The notes under the pieces were generated by a model, which saw only the letters and a list, made by a program, of their open reading frames with translations, was not told where the DNA came from and did no database searches. Below are positions 1 to 8,843 of a stretch of 64,000 nucleotides of DNA, piece by piece. The position numbers and the translations under genes were made by a program. How positions within the stretch are numbered: the stretch's first letter is position 1; every line of letters starts with the position of its first letter. Source of the stretch: Clostridiaceae bacterium (GTDB lineage: Bacteria > Bacillota > Clostridia > Lachnospirales > Lachnospiraceae); the NCBI GenBank assembly GCA_902362725.1, contig CABIXM010000016.1, positions 10,425 to 74,424 of the forward strand, read 5' to 3'.

Positions 1-72
1 TCTTTTGGGGCGGCCTTCACGGGTACGCCTCATTTTTTAAACCTTAGATTCATTTAGCAGGAGGAAATGAAA

Positions 73-963
73 ATGGCTATTTTTAAGGGAGCAGCAGTTG
101 CAATTGTAACACCGTTTCTGGACAATGGAGAGATTAACTATCCGAAGCTTTCTGAGCTTCTGGATTACCAGATTGAAAATGGCACAGACGCCATCGTCAT
201 CTGCGGAACCACCGGTGAGTCATCCACACTGAGCCACGAGGAGCATCTGGAGGCGATTCGCTTCACCGTAGAGCATGTGAAGAAACGCGTGCCGGTTATC
301 GCCGGAACCGGTTCCAATTGTACGGAGACTGCCATTTATCTGTCCCGGGAGGCAGAAAAATACGGCGCGGACGCACTGCTGGTGGTGACTCCTTACTATA
401 ATAAGGCGACCCAGAAGGGGCTCATCGCCCACTATACCGCAGTGGCAGAGTCCGTAAGCCTGCCCATCATCATGTACAATGTGCCGTCCCGTACTGGCTG
501 CAATATCCAGCCCGAGACAGCCGTAGCGCTGGCTAAGAATGTCAGGAACATCGTCGGCATCAAGGAAGCCAGCGGCAATATCTCTCAGGTAGCGAAGCTG
601 ATGCAGCTGGCAGACGGATGCATCGAGCTCTACTCCGGAAATGACGATCAGGTAGTTCCGATCCTGTCTCTGGGCGGATACGGCGTTATCTCTGTACTTT
701 CCAATGTGGCGCCGAGACAAACCCACGACATGGTCATGAAGTACCTGGAGGGCGACACCGCAGGCAGTCTTGCCATCCAGATGAAGGCCATTCCGGTCAT
801 CGACAAGCTGTTCTGTGAAGTGAATCCGATTCCGGTAAAAGCAGCCCTGAATCAGATGGGCTTTGAGGTCGGCCCCCTTCGCATGCCGCTGACCGAGATG
901 GAGCCGGAGCACCAGGCGCAGCTGAAGCAGGCAATGATTGATTTTGGAATCGAGGTAAAATAA
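73..963 (+). CDS. dapA: 4-hydroxy-tetrahydrodipicolinate synthase
   Basis: Condenses pyruvate with aspartate semialdehyde, the first committed step to diaminopimelate and lysine, in the cytoplasm. The 296-residue TIM barrel has the family's normal length. It shows the GTTGESSTL phosphate-loop motif, the catalytic Tyr in YNVPSRTG (about residue 135) and the Schiff-base Lys in GIKEASGN (about residue 164). An ATG also exists six bases upstream, but the AGGAGG at about 59-64 is only 2 nt from it and about 8 nt from the ATG at 73, so 73 is preferred. dapB follows after 3 nt, so the two form an operon. The 66 bases upstream hold only the ribosome site and no clear promoter. Confidence 0.96.
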   Translation: MAIFKGAAVAIVTPFLDNGEINYPKLSELLDYQIENGTDAIVICGTTGESSTLSHEEHLEAIRFTVEHVKKRVPVIAGTGSNCTETAIYLSREAEKYGADALLVVTPYYNKATQKGLIAHYTAVAESVSLPIIMYNVPSRTGCNIQPETAVALAKNVRNIVGIKEASGNISQVAKLMQLADGCIELYSGNDDQVVPILSLGGYGVISVLSNVAPRQTHDMVMKYLEGDTAGSLAIQMKAIPVIDKLFCEVNPIPVKAALNQMGFEVGPLRMPLTEMEPEHQAQLKQAMIDFGIEVK

Positions 964-966
964 CAA

Positions 967-1719
967 ATGACAAAGATAATACTTCACGGCTGTAACGGCC
1001 GTATGGGACAGATGCTGACGGGACTTCTGAAGGAGGATCCGGAAGCAGAAGTGGTAGCAGGCGTAGATGGTTACACTGGTATCGCCAATAACTATCCGGT
1101 ATTCACAACGATTGATGAGTGTGATGTACAGGCTGACGTAGTCATCGACTTTTCCAATGCAAAGGCGGCAGATGGCCTGCTGGATTACTGCGTACGGACC
1201 AAGACGCCGGTTGTTCTGTGTACCACAGGTCTCTCCGAGGAGCAGCTTGTCAAGGTAGAAGAGGCGGCTAAAGAAACCGCGGTTCTGAAGTCTGCCAATA
1301 TGTCTCTGGGGATTAACCTGCTCATGAAGCTCTTAAAGGAAGCGACTCCGACTCTGGCGGCAGCCGGATTTGATATCGAGATCGTAGAAAAGCACCACAA
1401 TCAGAAGCTGGATGCTCCCAGCGGTACCGCCCTGGCCCTGGCTGACTCTATCAACGAGGCTTCTGACGGAGCTTATCACTATGTATACGACAGAAGCCAG
1501 GAACGCAAAAAGCGCGACAGCCGTGAAATCGGCATCTCCGCTGTCCGCGGCGGCACCATCGTAGGCGACCACGACGTGATTTTCGCAGGCACCGACGAAG
1601 TCATCACCTTTGAGCACCGGGCTTACTCCCGCGCTGTATTTGGTAAGGGAGCGATTCAGGCAGCTAAGTTCCTGGCGGGAAAACCGGCGGGTAGATATGA
1701 CATGAGCGACGTGATATAA
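967..1719 (+). CDS. dapB: 4-hydroxy-tetrahydrodipicolinate reductase
   Basis: Reduces the DapA product with NAD(P)H in the diaminopimelate/lysine pathway. The 250-residue protein opens with a Rossmann dinucleotide-binding motif (GCNGRMG, about residues 8-14). It carries the family signature EKHHNQKLDAPSGTA at about residues 137-151, with the paired His and the Lys used in catalysis. Length is normal for the family. Translation is probably coupled to dapA, which ends three bases before this ATG. Confidence 0.96.
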   Translation: MTKIILHGCNGRMGQMLTGLLKEDPEAEVVAGVDGYTGIANNYPVFTTIDECDVQADVVIDFSNAKAADGLLDYCVRTKTPVVLCTTGLSEEQLVKVEEAAKETAVLKSANMSLGINLLMKLLKEATPTLAAAGFDIEIVEKHHNQKLDAPSGTALALADSINEASDGAYHYVYDRSQERKKRDSREIGISAVRGGTIVGDHDVIFAGTDEVITFEHRAYSRAVFGKGAIQAAKFLAGKPAGRYDMSDVI

Positions 1720-1935
1720 CCAGTTCAGGCAAGCTTCTGTGCAGGCAGATACTATGCTTGCATAAGAATCTGCCTGTATGGAAGCTTGTGTTGAGCGCCA
1801 TGTCATGAGCAAAAATGAGCTGCGTAGCAGCGGAGAGCTCCGGAGGAGCGCTTTTGCGAATGGCGCGCCTGACTGAACGTCCCTGTTCACAAAACTTTCA
1901 CTCAAAAATCACAGAATCCATTCAGAAAAAACACA

Positions 1936-1986
1936 AAAGAGGAATATCCTTAGACAGATACGTCTGCAGGGATGTTCCTCTTTTTT
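1936..1986 (+). terminator. Rho-independent terminator downstream of dapB
   Basis: Arms AAAGAGGAATATCC and GGATGTTCCTCTTTT form a long stem followed by a T run. It closes the dapAB unit, about 215 bases after the dapB stop. Confidence 0.75.
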
Positions 1987-1987
1987 C

Positions 1988-2044
1988 GCTCTATAGGAAA
2001 TACCGTGTTACATTAAAATGTGAAAGTCATGATTCCTATAGAGC
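1988..2044. repeat. Inverted repeat directly after terminator (CTATAGGAA family)
   Basis: Perfect 12-base arms GCTCTATAGGAA and TTCCTATAGAGC enclose about 33 bases. It begins two bases after the terminator T run. Two similar hairpins, also directly after terminators, lie at 17033-17057 and 51916-51947. Confidence 0.6.
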
Positions 2045-2195
2045 AAAAAGCCCCTCCGGGGGATCGCACTGCGGCGGAATGGAATCATGTCGCTTATGCG
2101 ACCCGCCGCAGGCGGAGAATCCTGCTTCGCAGGATTCTTTCTTATTACAGAAAGGAGCCAACAGGCAGTCGATGAGAGTGAAGGAGGAAAGAAAC

Positions 2196-3155
2196 TTGAT
2201 CGAAGTCAAAGACCTGGTGAAACGCTACAGCAAAAATACTGCAGTGGATCACTTGAATTTTCACGTACAAAAAGGTCAGATCTACGGATTCTTAGGCCCC
2301 AACGGCGCCGGAAAATCCACCACTATGAACATGATGACCGGCTATCTGGCTCCTACTGAGGGCCAAATCCTGATCAACGGCCACGACGTAGCTGAAGAGC
2401 CCATGGAAGCCCGGAAATGTATCGGCTACCTGCCGGAGATTCCGCCGCTTTATCCGGATATGACTGTGCTGGAATATCTGCGCTTTGCTGCAGAGCTGAA
2501 ACAGGTGCCGAAAAATGACCGGAGCAGCGAGGTGGAGCGCGTCATGGGCGAAACCCGCATCAAAGACATGGAGCACCGCCTGATCCGCCATCTGTCCAAA
2601 GGCTATAAGCAGAGAGTGGGACTGGCCCAGGCTTTGCTTGGGGATCCGGAGGTTCTGATTCTGGATGAGCCCATGGTCGGCCTGGATCCCAAGCAGATCA
2701 TCGAGATTCGGGAACTGATCCGCGGGCTTGGACAAAAGCATACGGTTATATTGAGTTCCCATATTCTGTCGGAGATCACCAGCGTCTGTGACCATGTCCT
2801 GATCATTTCCCATGGAAAGCTGGTGGCCAGCGACACGCCGGAAAATCTGGGCAGCTACATGAAGCATTCAGACGCAATGGAACTGCAGGTGCGGGGAAGC
2901 AAAGGGGCCTGCGAGCAGGCTATGGAGCTTTTGAAGCAAGTAGAGGGGCTGGAAGTGAGGACCACGCCCGCGGCGTTGGAGGATGTGTTCCTGGAGCTGA
3001 CTGATGAGGAAAATAATGGAAATTCTGATACGGCAGCAAGACAGGAAAAATCAGAGAGCTTTTCACTTGGGAAAAAGAAACAGAAAACAGAAGACACAGA
3101 AGAGAAAGCGGTTTCTGTGGAAGAACAAAAATCTGACGAAAAGGAGGAACAGTAA
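2196..3155 (+). CDS. ABC transporter ATP-binding protein (gliding/ABC-2 type)
   Basis: ATPase subunit that powers the permease encoded directly downstream. The 319-residue frame shows Walker A GPNGAGKST, the Q-loop region, the signature LSKGYKQRVGLAQ, Walker B VLILDEP followed by the D-loop, and the switch His in ILSSHIL. After the nucleotide-binding domain there is a short accessory region and an unusual charged, Lys/Glu-rich tail of about 50 residues. The best start is the TTG at 2196, because AAGGAGG at 2181-2187 sits 8 nt upstream. The ATG at 2172 in the same frame lacks such a site. The substrate is unknown; the family includes GldA and NosF-like ATPases. Confidence 0.88.
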   Translation: MIEVKDLVKRYSKNTAVDHLNFHVQKGQIYGFLGPNGAGKSTTMNMMTGYLAPTEGQILINGHDVAEEPMEARKCIGYLPEIPPLYPDMTVLEYLRFAAELKQVPKNDRSSEVERVMGETRIKDMEHRLIRHLSKGYKQRVGLAQALLGDPEVLILDEPMVGLDPKQIIEIRELIRGLGQKHTVILSSHILSEITSVCDHVLIISHGKLVASDTPENLGSYMKHSDAMELQVRGSKGACEQAMELLKQVEGLEVRTTPAALEDVFLELTDEENNGNSDTAARQEKSESFSLGKKKQKTEDTEEKAVSVEEQKSDEKEEQ

Positions 3156-3156
3156 C

Positions 3157-5235
3157 ATGTGTGCGATTTACAAAAAGGAACTGCGGGCGTATCTGACCTC
3201 CATGACCGGCTACATCTTCATGGCCGTGCTGTTGGCTGTCACCAGCCTGTACTATGTGGCCAACTGTCTGGTGGGCGGCTACCCGGCCTTCGGAGCTGTT
3301 CTCTCCTCTGTTTATTTTGTATTGCTGATTATTGTGCCGGTTCTGACCATGCGGAGTATGGCTGAGGAAAAACGCCAGAAGACCGACCAGCTCTTGATGA
3401 CAGCGCCGGTTTCCCTTTGGAAAATTGTGTTGGGCAAATACCTGGCCATGGTGACGATTTTCCTGATTCCCATGGCGATTTTGTGCCTGTATCCGCTGAT
3501 TCTGCTGCAATTCGGAAGCGTCTCATTGCCTATGGCCTATACTGCGATTCTGGGCTATACCCTGTTCGGCGCGGCGTGTCTGGGAATCGGGCTGTTCCTG
3601 TCGGCCCTCACCGAAAGCCAGGTTATCGCGGCGGTGCTGACCTTCGGCGTCCTGTTCTTCCTGAACATGGCCTCCGGCATCGCCAATGTCATCGGAGCCA
3701 GCGGCGTCCTGGCGTCGGTTTTGAACGCCCTTTGCATCTACCAGCCGTTCATTAATTTCGTGCAGGGGATGTTCGATCTGACTGGCGTCCTGTACTATGT
3801 GACGGTCATCATTCTGTCCCTGTTCCTGACAGTGCAGCTCATGCAGAAAAAGCACGGCACCTATCGGGCCAGCATGGTGGTCTTCGGCTGCGTGGCTGCG
3901 GTGCTGGTGAATCTGATAGCAGGAAAGCTGCCGTCCCAGTACCTGAAATACGACGCCAGTGACCAGAAGCTTTTCACCACCGGCGACCAGACGGCGGAGA
4001 TTGTAAAAGGCCTGGACGAGGATATTACCCTCTACCTGATTGCCCAGCAGGGCAGCGAGGACGCCACCTTACAGGAATTGCTGGATCGCTACGCAGGATT
4101 ATCCTCCCACATCAAGGTAGAGACGAAGGATCCGGTGCTTTACCCGAATTTCGCCTCCCGGTATACCAGTGAAAATCTGTCCGAAAACAGCGTGCTGGTG
4201 GTGGGACAGAACCGTTCAAAGGCTGTGGATTACTATGATATCTATCAGTATAGTATGGATTATTCCACTTACAGCAGCTCCTTAAGCAGCTTCGACGGCG
4301 AGGGTCAGATCACCAGCGCCATTGCCTATGTAACCGCCGAGGATATGCCGGTCGTCTACACGCTGACCGGTCACGACGAGGCAGAGCTGAGTACCACAGT
4401 CACTTCTTCCATTGAAAAGGAAAATATTGAATTAAAATCCTTGAGCCTGCTGACGGAGGAGGCTGTGCCGGAGGACGCGAAAGCTGTTATTATCTACGGT
4501 GCGATTTCCGATATTTCAGCGGATGAGAAAAATAAACTGGAAACCTATCTGGAGCAGGGCGGACAGCTTGTGATGCTGACTGGCTACACGGACAAGGAAA
4601 CGCCGAATCTGGACAGCCTGCTGAGTGACTATGGAATCGCTCTGGCAGAGGGTCTGGTACTGGAGGGCGACAGTCAGCATCACCTGCCCAATTATCCCTA
4701 TTATCTGCTGCCGACGATTCAGAGTTCCACGTATACATCGGACGTCAGCTCCCGCAATGTTCTGCTGGCCTTTGCCCAGGGCATGACAGAAAGCCCGGAT
4801 ATCAGTGACGATCTGACCTATGAAAGTCTGCTGACCACCTCCGCCCTGTCCTATTCCAAGACCAACCTGGAATCCGAAAATCTCGATCAGGAGGAGGGCG
4901 ATATTGCGGGGCCCTTTGACCTGGGTGCTGTCGTCACCAAAACCATTGACGAAGACACAGAAGCAAAACTCATCGTGTTCTCTTCTGAGACTCTGCTGGA
5001 TGAACAGGTAGACAATATGGTATCCGGCGGCAACAGCACAATGTTTCTGAATGTGATGAGTCAGTTGGTAGACCATGAAAACACCGTTTCTATCGAGCCC
5101 AAAAGTATGAGTACCGAATACCTGACGGTAAGTGCGGGCAGCGCTATTTTCTGGGGGATTCTGACGATTATTCTGCTCCCGCTGTTTCTGCTCATTACAG
5201 GGGGCGTTATCTGGTTTGGAAGGAGGAAACGGTAG
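3157..5235 (+). CDS. Fused ABC-2 permease and GldG-like auxiliary protein
   Basis: A 692-residue membrane protein joining two units that are separate in many bacteria. The first 240-odd residues are a GldF-like ABC-2 permease with about six membrane segments and the typical KKELRAYLTSMTGY opening. The middle (about 270-640) is a GldG/ABC-auxiliary extracytoplasmic domain of alternating strand and helix. One last membrane helix ends in GGVIWFGRRKR. The start at 3157 has AAGGAGG upstream, one base after the ATPase stop. It works with the ATPase before it and the DUF4340 protein after it. In Firmicutes the exported substrate of such systems is not known. Confidence 0.85.
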   Translation: MCAIYKKELRAYLTSMTGYIFMAVLLAVTSLYYVANCLVGGYPAFGAVLSSVYFVLLIIVPVLTMRSMAEEKRQKTDQLLMTAPVSLWKIVLGKYLAMVTIFLIPMAILCLYPLILLQFGSVSLPMAYTAILGYTLFGAACLGIGLFLSALTESQVIAAVLTFGVLFFLNMASGIANVIGASGVLASVLNALCIYQPFINFVQGMFDLTGVLYYVTVIILSLFLTVQLMQKKHGTYRASMVVFGCVAAVLVNLIAGKLPSQYLKYDASDQKLFTTGDQTAEIVKGLDEDITLYLIAQQGSEDATLQELLDRYAGLSSHIKVETKDPVLYPNFASRYTSENLSENSVLVVGQNRSKAVDYYDIYQYSMDYSTYSSSLSSFDGEGQITSAIAYVTAEDMPVVYTLTGHDEAELSTTVTSSIEKENIELKSLSLLTEEAVPEDAKAVIIYGAISDISADEKNKLETYLEQGGQLVMLTGYTDKETPNLDSLLSDYGIALAEGLVLEGDSQHHLPNYPYYLLPTIQSSTYTSDVSSRNVLLAFAQGMTESPDISDDLTYESLLTTSALSYSKTNLESENLDQEEGDIAGPFDLGAVVTKTIDEDTEAKLIVFSSETLLDEQVDNMVSGGNSTMFLNVMSQLVDHENTVSIEPKSMSTEYLTVSAGSAIFWGILTIILLPLFLLITGGVIWFGRRKR

Positions 5236-5808
5236 ATGACGAAAAAGAAAAGACAGGTAAAGCTGCTGGCGGCGATAGCCGCCCTGGCTGTCCTGACTCT
5301 TGTCTATGTTCTGGTTAGCCGGGCAGACTGGAATCATGAGGAAGACGAAACCACGGAAGAAATCGAGGTTTTAAGCGTAGCGCCTGCGGAAATCAGTGAA
5401 GCCGAGATCACGAATTCCTATGGCACCCTGTATCTAAGCTATGATGGCGAAACCTGGATCAGCCCGGATAACCCGGAGATGGATCTGAATCAGGATGCTC
5501 TGGCGACCCTGTGGAATCGGTTGAATCCGCTGTCTGCTGTCCGGGATCTGGGCGAAGCGCCGGAGGACTTAAGTGCTTACAGTCTTGCTGATCCGGCTGT
5601 CACGATCCGGATCATCCGCGATGACGGTACGGAACTTACTGTCTCTATCGGCAGTACGGCTTCGGATGGAAATGTGTATGTGATGACTTCGGAAAGTGAT
5701 CATATCTATACCTGTGACAGTTATCTGGCGACGGCTTTTACGTGCAGCTTACGTGATTTTGAGGCGACTGTTGAGGAAGAACCGGGAGATAGCGAGTCTG
5801 CGGAATAG
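5236..5808 (+). CDS. DUF4340 domain protein
   Basis: A 190-residue protein with one N-terminal membrane helix (about residues 9-27) and an extracytoplasmic beta-rich domain. Its features, including GTLYLSYDGETW and repeated short beta units, fit DUF4340. Its ATG directly abuts the stop of the fused permease, so it is the third gene of that operon. DUF4340 proteins regularly accompany GldFG-type ABC systems and are thought to be part of the complex, but their biochemical job is unknown. The acidic C-terminus (EEEPGDSESAE) looks like a natural end. Confidence 0.8.
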   Translation: MTKKKRQVKLLAAIAALAVLTLVYVLVSRADWNHEEDETTEEIEVLSVAPAEISEAEITNSYGTLYLSYDGETWISPDNPEMDLNQDALATLWNRLNPLSAVRDLGEAPEDLSAYSLADPAVTIRIIRDDGTELTVSIGSTASDGNVYVMTSESDHIYTCDSYLATAFTCSLRDFEATVEEEPGDSESAE

Positions 5809-5905
5809 AAGGACGGACGGGTCGGGGCTTTAGAACCCACAAACCACTGGAAATGTGGAAGAAATTCCTTTATACTGAAAAAGACGTCTGTAAAGGAGAA
5901 TTACT

Positions 5906-6544
5906 ATGAAGATAAAAGCATGGAGCATCCTGCTCTCCCTTATCCTGACTTTGACGCTTATTTCCCTGGCTGTCGTCCTGACCCTGGCCTGCAAGCCACT
6001 GTATTATCTGGATATCCACGCACTCCATATTCCGGAAACTACCGGCTATACGATTTCGGAGATTAAAGCGAATTATGACGCAGTCATCGACTACAGCCTG
6101 AGCTTCGGAAATGCTCCGCTGGAATTTCCCACGTTTCCCATGTCGGAGGGCGGGCGCATTCATTTTGAAGAAGTAAAGAACATCTTCAATCTTTTTAAAT
6201 GCATGGCTATCTTCGGTACACTGACAGGTGCCGCCGGGATTCTTCGGCAGCGCCGTAAGCAAAGCTATGGATATCTGAAGCTGACGGCTATCCTGACTGT
6301 GGCCCTGCCAGCCGTTATCGGAGCAACCGTCGCCCTGAACTGGGACTGGACTTTTGCCGCGTTTCATGAGCTCGCTTTCAACAATGACTACTGGCTCTTC
6401 GACCCTGCCACCGACCCGGTTATCAATATCCTGCCGGATGCGTATTTTCTGCACTGCGCAGTTATGATTCTGGTGCTGGTGATCCTGGGAAGCCTTATCT
6501 GCGGTCTGATTTACCGGCGAGTACAGAGAAAGAATGTGAAATAA
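5906..6544 (+). CDS. DUF1461 (TIGR01906) integral membrane protein
   Basis: A 212-residue protein with four likely membrane helices: an N-terminal anchor, a pair near residues 100-145, and one at about 180-203. The conserved extracellular stretch after the first helix (ENYDA-like ANYDAVIDY and MSEGGRIHFEEVK) identifies the family. The start has AAAGGAG nine bases upstream. The function of the family is unknown. The gene stands alone between the ABC operon and the opposite-strand DUF1622 gene. Confidence 0.8.
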   Translation: MKIKAWSILLSLILTLTLISLAVVLTLACKPLYYLDIHALHIPETTGYTISEIKANYDAVIDYSLSFGNAPLEFPTFPMSEGGRIHFEEVKNIFNLFKCMAIFGTLTGAAGILRQRRKQSYGYLKLTAILTVALPAVIGATVALNWDWTFAAFHELAFNNDYWLFDPATDPVINILPDAYFLHCAVMILVLVILGSLICGLIYRRVQRKNVK

Positions 6545-6751
6545 GAAGAAAAACAGAAAGTAAAATAGAATGTAATATAGAGCGCAAACGGCTGCCCGAC
6601 AGAATCACCTGCGGGCAGTGGGGATTAACGCGGATATGAAGCAGAGTATCGAAGATATCATGGAATGTTAGTTATAGAAATGAAACAAGAACAGAGGCTG
6701 TCACTTCATTCGTGGAGCGTTTCTGTCTTTCTAATAATATTAAATCGTGAT

Positions 6752-7072
6752 TTATTTCTCCTCTTCCTTAATCTCCCAGTGAATCAAGAACGTCAGCGCA
6801 GCCCTGAGCGCAATAATTCCTGCCACCGTTCCGATTTCTTTCCAGTCCCGGACCACTACGGTTCGCAGGATCTCGCTTCCCAGCTTAAATTCCAGACCCA
6901 TGGCCAGCCCCCGGGCCAGGGTCAGCTTTGTGTCCGGAGAGCGGTGCAGGTAACTCCAGAAGCCCCGCAGGCCTGAGAAAATGATAATGCCCACGCCGAT
7001 AAATTCAAAGAGCAGAATCGCTCCGTCCACGATATTTTCCAGAATGAGGTGCAGTAATTCTAAAAATTCCAT
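6752..7072 (-). CDS. DUF1622 small membrane protein
   Basis: A 106-residue protein with three predicted membrane segments, read from the minus strand. The sequence from MEFLELLHLILE onward, with a central ARGLAMGLEFKLGSEILRT region, fits DUF1622. The chosen ATG (complement of 7070-7072) has a GGGGGGA ribosome site just upstream. Starting at the earlier ATG would add 37 residues without family likeness. Function is unknown. It converges with the DUF1461 gene, and the 200 bases between them hold no clear gene. Confidence 0.78.
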   Translation of the reverse strand: MEFLELLHLILENIVDGAILLFEFIGVGIIIFSGLRGFWSYLHRSPDTKLTLARGLAMGLEFKLGSEILRTVVVRDWKEIGTVAGIIALRAALTFLIHWEIKEEEK

Positions 7073-7302
7073 AGTAAAATCCCCCCGATTTTCTAAAGTA
7101 AGATAAGGACAGTATAACATAAGTTCACACATATTGATATAGGTTCCATCGTCATTGTCAACGCCCCCCCTGAAGTCACGCATGGAATTTACCAGATCAT
7201 AGGAATTTCAGTTCCGAAAGAAGAGAGGCAGCAAGAAAGCAGCCGATGTTTTTTTAGCTGGGCAGTGAATGCTCGGGGGCGTTTTTTATGTCAAATTGCT
7301 GA

Positions 7303-7331
7303 TTGACAAACTGTAGACTGAATGATAATAT
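7303..7331 (+). promoter_or_regulatory. Promoter of the cysteine desulfidase gene
   Basis: TTGACA (7303-7308), a 17-base spacer and TAATAT (7326-7331). An AT-rich near-palindrome of TAATA units follows at about 7335-7357 and could be an operator, perhaps for the GntR regulator at 8844. Confidence 0.7.
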
Positions 7332-7373
7332 GCCATTAATAATACTACTAATAATATCAGAGGAGGGAAGAAT

Positions 7374-8657
7374 ATGTTAAAGAAAGAACTGGAGGAGAGC
7401 TACATACGTATACTGCAGAGAGAACTGGTGCCTGCATTGGGATGTACAGAACCTATTGCGCTTGCTTATGCAGCGGCAAAGGCCTGCAAAGTACTGGGAC
7501 AGTTCCCGGAAAAAATGATTGTGTATTGCAGCGGTAATGTAATAAAAAATGTGAAAGCAGTAACGGTACCGAATTCAGGCGGAATGCGTGGAGTAGACGC
7601 AGCCTGTGTACTTGGGGCAGTAGGCGGAAATGCAGACAGAGAGTTAGAGGTTTTAGAGGATATCACAGAGGAAGACATAAAAAAGACAAGGAAGCTGTTA
7701 AAAACAGATTTCATTGAATGCAGGCTTCAGAAGGATGTGGAGAACTTATACATTGTAGCTGAGGTATATGCAAAAAATCATTCGGCAAAAGTAAAAATAG
7801 TCAACCGGCATACGTTAATTACAGAGATTGTAAAAGATGAAAAAGTAATCTATCAGATAGATATGGCAGCTGAGAACAGCAAGGAAGATTATGCAAAGCT
7901 GACGATTCGTGATATTTTGGAGTTTGCAAATACAGTAGCGACAGATAAACTGAAGAATGTTTTGGACAGACAGATAGAGATGAATCAGGCTGTTTCCAAT
8001 GAGGGAATGAAGAATCCTTACGGTGCTGAAGTAGGAAGAACCTTAATGGAAAAAGCGGATTCAAGTGTACGGACCAGAGCCTGTGCCTATGCAGCTGCAG
8101 GATCTGATGCCAGAATGGGAGGCTGTTCTCTGCCAGTGGTGATTAATTCTGGAAGCGGTAATCAGGGAATGACAGTAAGTCTGCCAGTCATTGTATACGC
8201 AGAGTATCTTGGAAAGTCAAGAGAAGAATTATACAGAGCATTGATTGTAAGTAATCTGGTTGCAATTCATCAGAAGCATTATATAGGAAGCTTATCCGCG
8301 TTTTGCGGCGCAGTCATTGCAGCCAGCGGCGCGGGAGCGGCAATTACCTATATGATGGAGGGTTCTTATGAAGCAGTATCAAGAACCATTGTAAATACAG
8401 TTGCGAATGTCGGGGGCATTGTATGTGATGGAGCAAAAGCATCCTGCGCTGCTAAAATTGCCTCTGCAGTAGATGCGGCGATTTTAGCGCATAGCCTGAG
8501 TATGAAGGGACGTACGTTCCATGAAGGGGAAGGAATTATACAGGATACGGTAGAAGAAACGATACAGAGTGTCGGATATGTGGGCCGAGTGGGAATGAAA
8601 GAAACAGATCACCAGATCCTGAAAATTATGTTGAATCAGGTTCAATTTGAAAAATAA
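7374..8657 (+). CDS. cyuA: L-cysteine desulfidase (UPF0597 family)
   Basis: Member of the CyuA/YhaM (UPF0597) family, which breaks down L-cysteine to pyruvate, ammonia and sulfide using an iron-sulfur cluster. The 427-residue length is normal. Conserved pieces visible are LGCTEPIALAYA near the start, a central SGSGNQG, and the cysteine pair in GGIVCDGAKASCAAK. Together with the N-terminal Cys these supply the cluster ligands known for the family. AGGAGG lies upstream of the ATG. Codon use is AT-richer than in the flanking operons, suggesting an acquired block with the GntR gene downstream. Confidence 0.9.
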   Translation: MLKKELEESYIRILQRELVPALGCTEPIALAYAAAKACKVLGQFPEKMIVYCSGNVIKNVKAVTVPNSGGMRGVDAACVLGAVGGNADRELEVLEDITEEDIKKTRKLLKTDFIECRLQKDVENLYIVAEVYAKNHSAKVKIVNRHTLITEIVKDEKVIYQIDMAAENSKEDYAKLTIRDILEFANTVATDKLKNVLDRQIEMNQAVSNEGMKNPYGAEVGRTLMEKADSSVRTRACAYAAAGSDARMGGCSLPVVINSGSGNQGMTVSLPVIVYAEYLGKSREELYRALIVSNLVAIHQKHYIGSLSAFCGAVIAASGAGAAITYMMEGSYEAVSRTIVNTVANVGGIVCDGAKASCAAKIASAVDAAILAHSLSMKGRTFHEGEGIIQDTVEETIQSVGYVGRVGMKETDHQILKIMLNQVQFEK

Positions 8658-8660
8658 GAT

Positions 8661-8795
8661 ATGATTGGAGCATATAATCCGGAAAAGGGCTGTACATATC
8701 CGCAGCACCATGAATGCTATCAGATAGATGAGAGTATTTTAAAGCGCGGCGTGGCCATGTATGTGCAAATGGCCGTAGATTTTTTGAAACAGTAG
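8661..8795 (+). pseudogene. C-terminal remnant of M20 amidohydrolase
   Basis: A 44-codon open piece in the same frame as cyuA, starting one codon after its stop. It reads like the extreme C-terminus of an M20-type metal-dependent amidohydrolase: GAYNPEKGCTYPQHHE, then YQIDESIL and a terminal helix AVDFLKQ. The rest of the gene is missing. I infer a deletion that fused the tail of a former neighbour to the cyuA end. Confidence 0.6.
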
Positions 8796-8843
8796 ATTTT
8801 TAATCTTCCGTTTGCTATAATCAGATAGAAAAGGAGGCTGTTT

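Larger units (their letters stand above)
1720..2195. other. 476-bp intergenic region rich in hairpins
   Basis: No gene is supported here. An open frame runs through part of it into the downstream ATPase gene but lacks any family similarity before position 2196. The stretch holds several inverted repeats: CAGGCAGAT with its complement at about 1742-1776, a GCGCCAT/ATGGCGC pair at about 1796-1868, the terminator at 1936-1986, a hairpin at 1988-2044, and two small hairpins at about 2100-2142 made of CCGCCG/CGGCGG-like arms and GAATCCTG/CAGGATTC. The last is followed by TTATTACAG, a string also found after a CAGGATTC at about 51985. Confidence 0.6.

Noticed and set aside
1815..2195. N-terminal extension of 127 residues on the ABC ATPase
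   Set aside because: It runs through a terminator and hairpins, and the family start fits TTG 2196 with a ribosome site at 2181-2187.
6665..6976. Plus-strand frame over the DUF1622 gene
   Set aside because: Antisense to a recognised membrane protein family and lacks a ribosome site.
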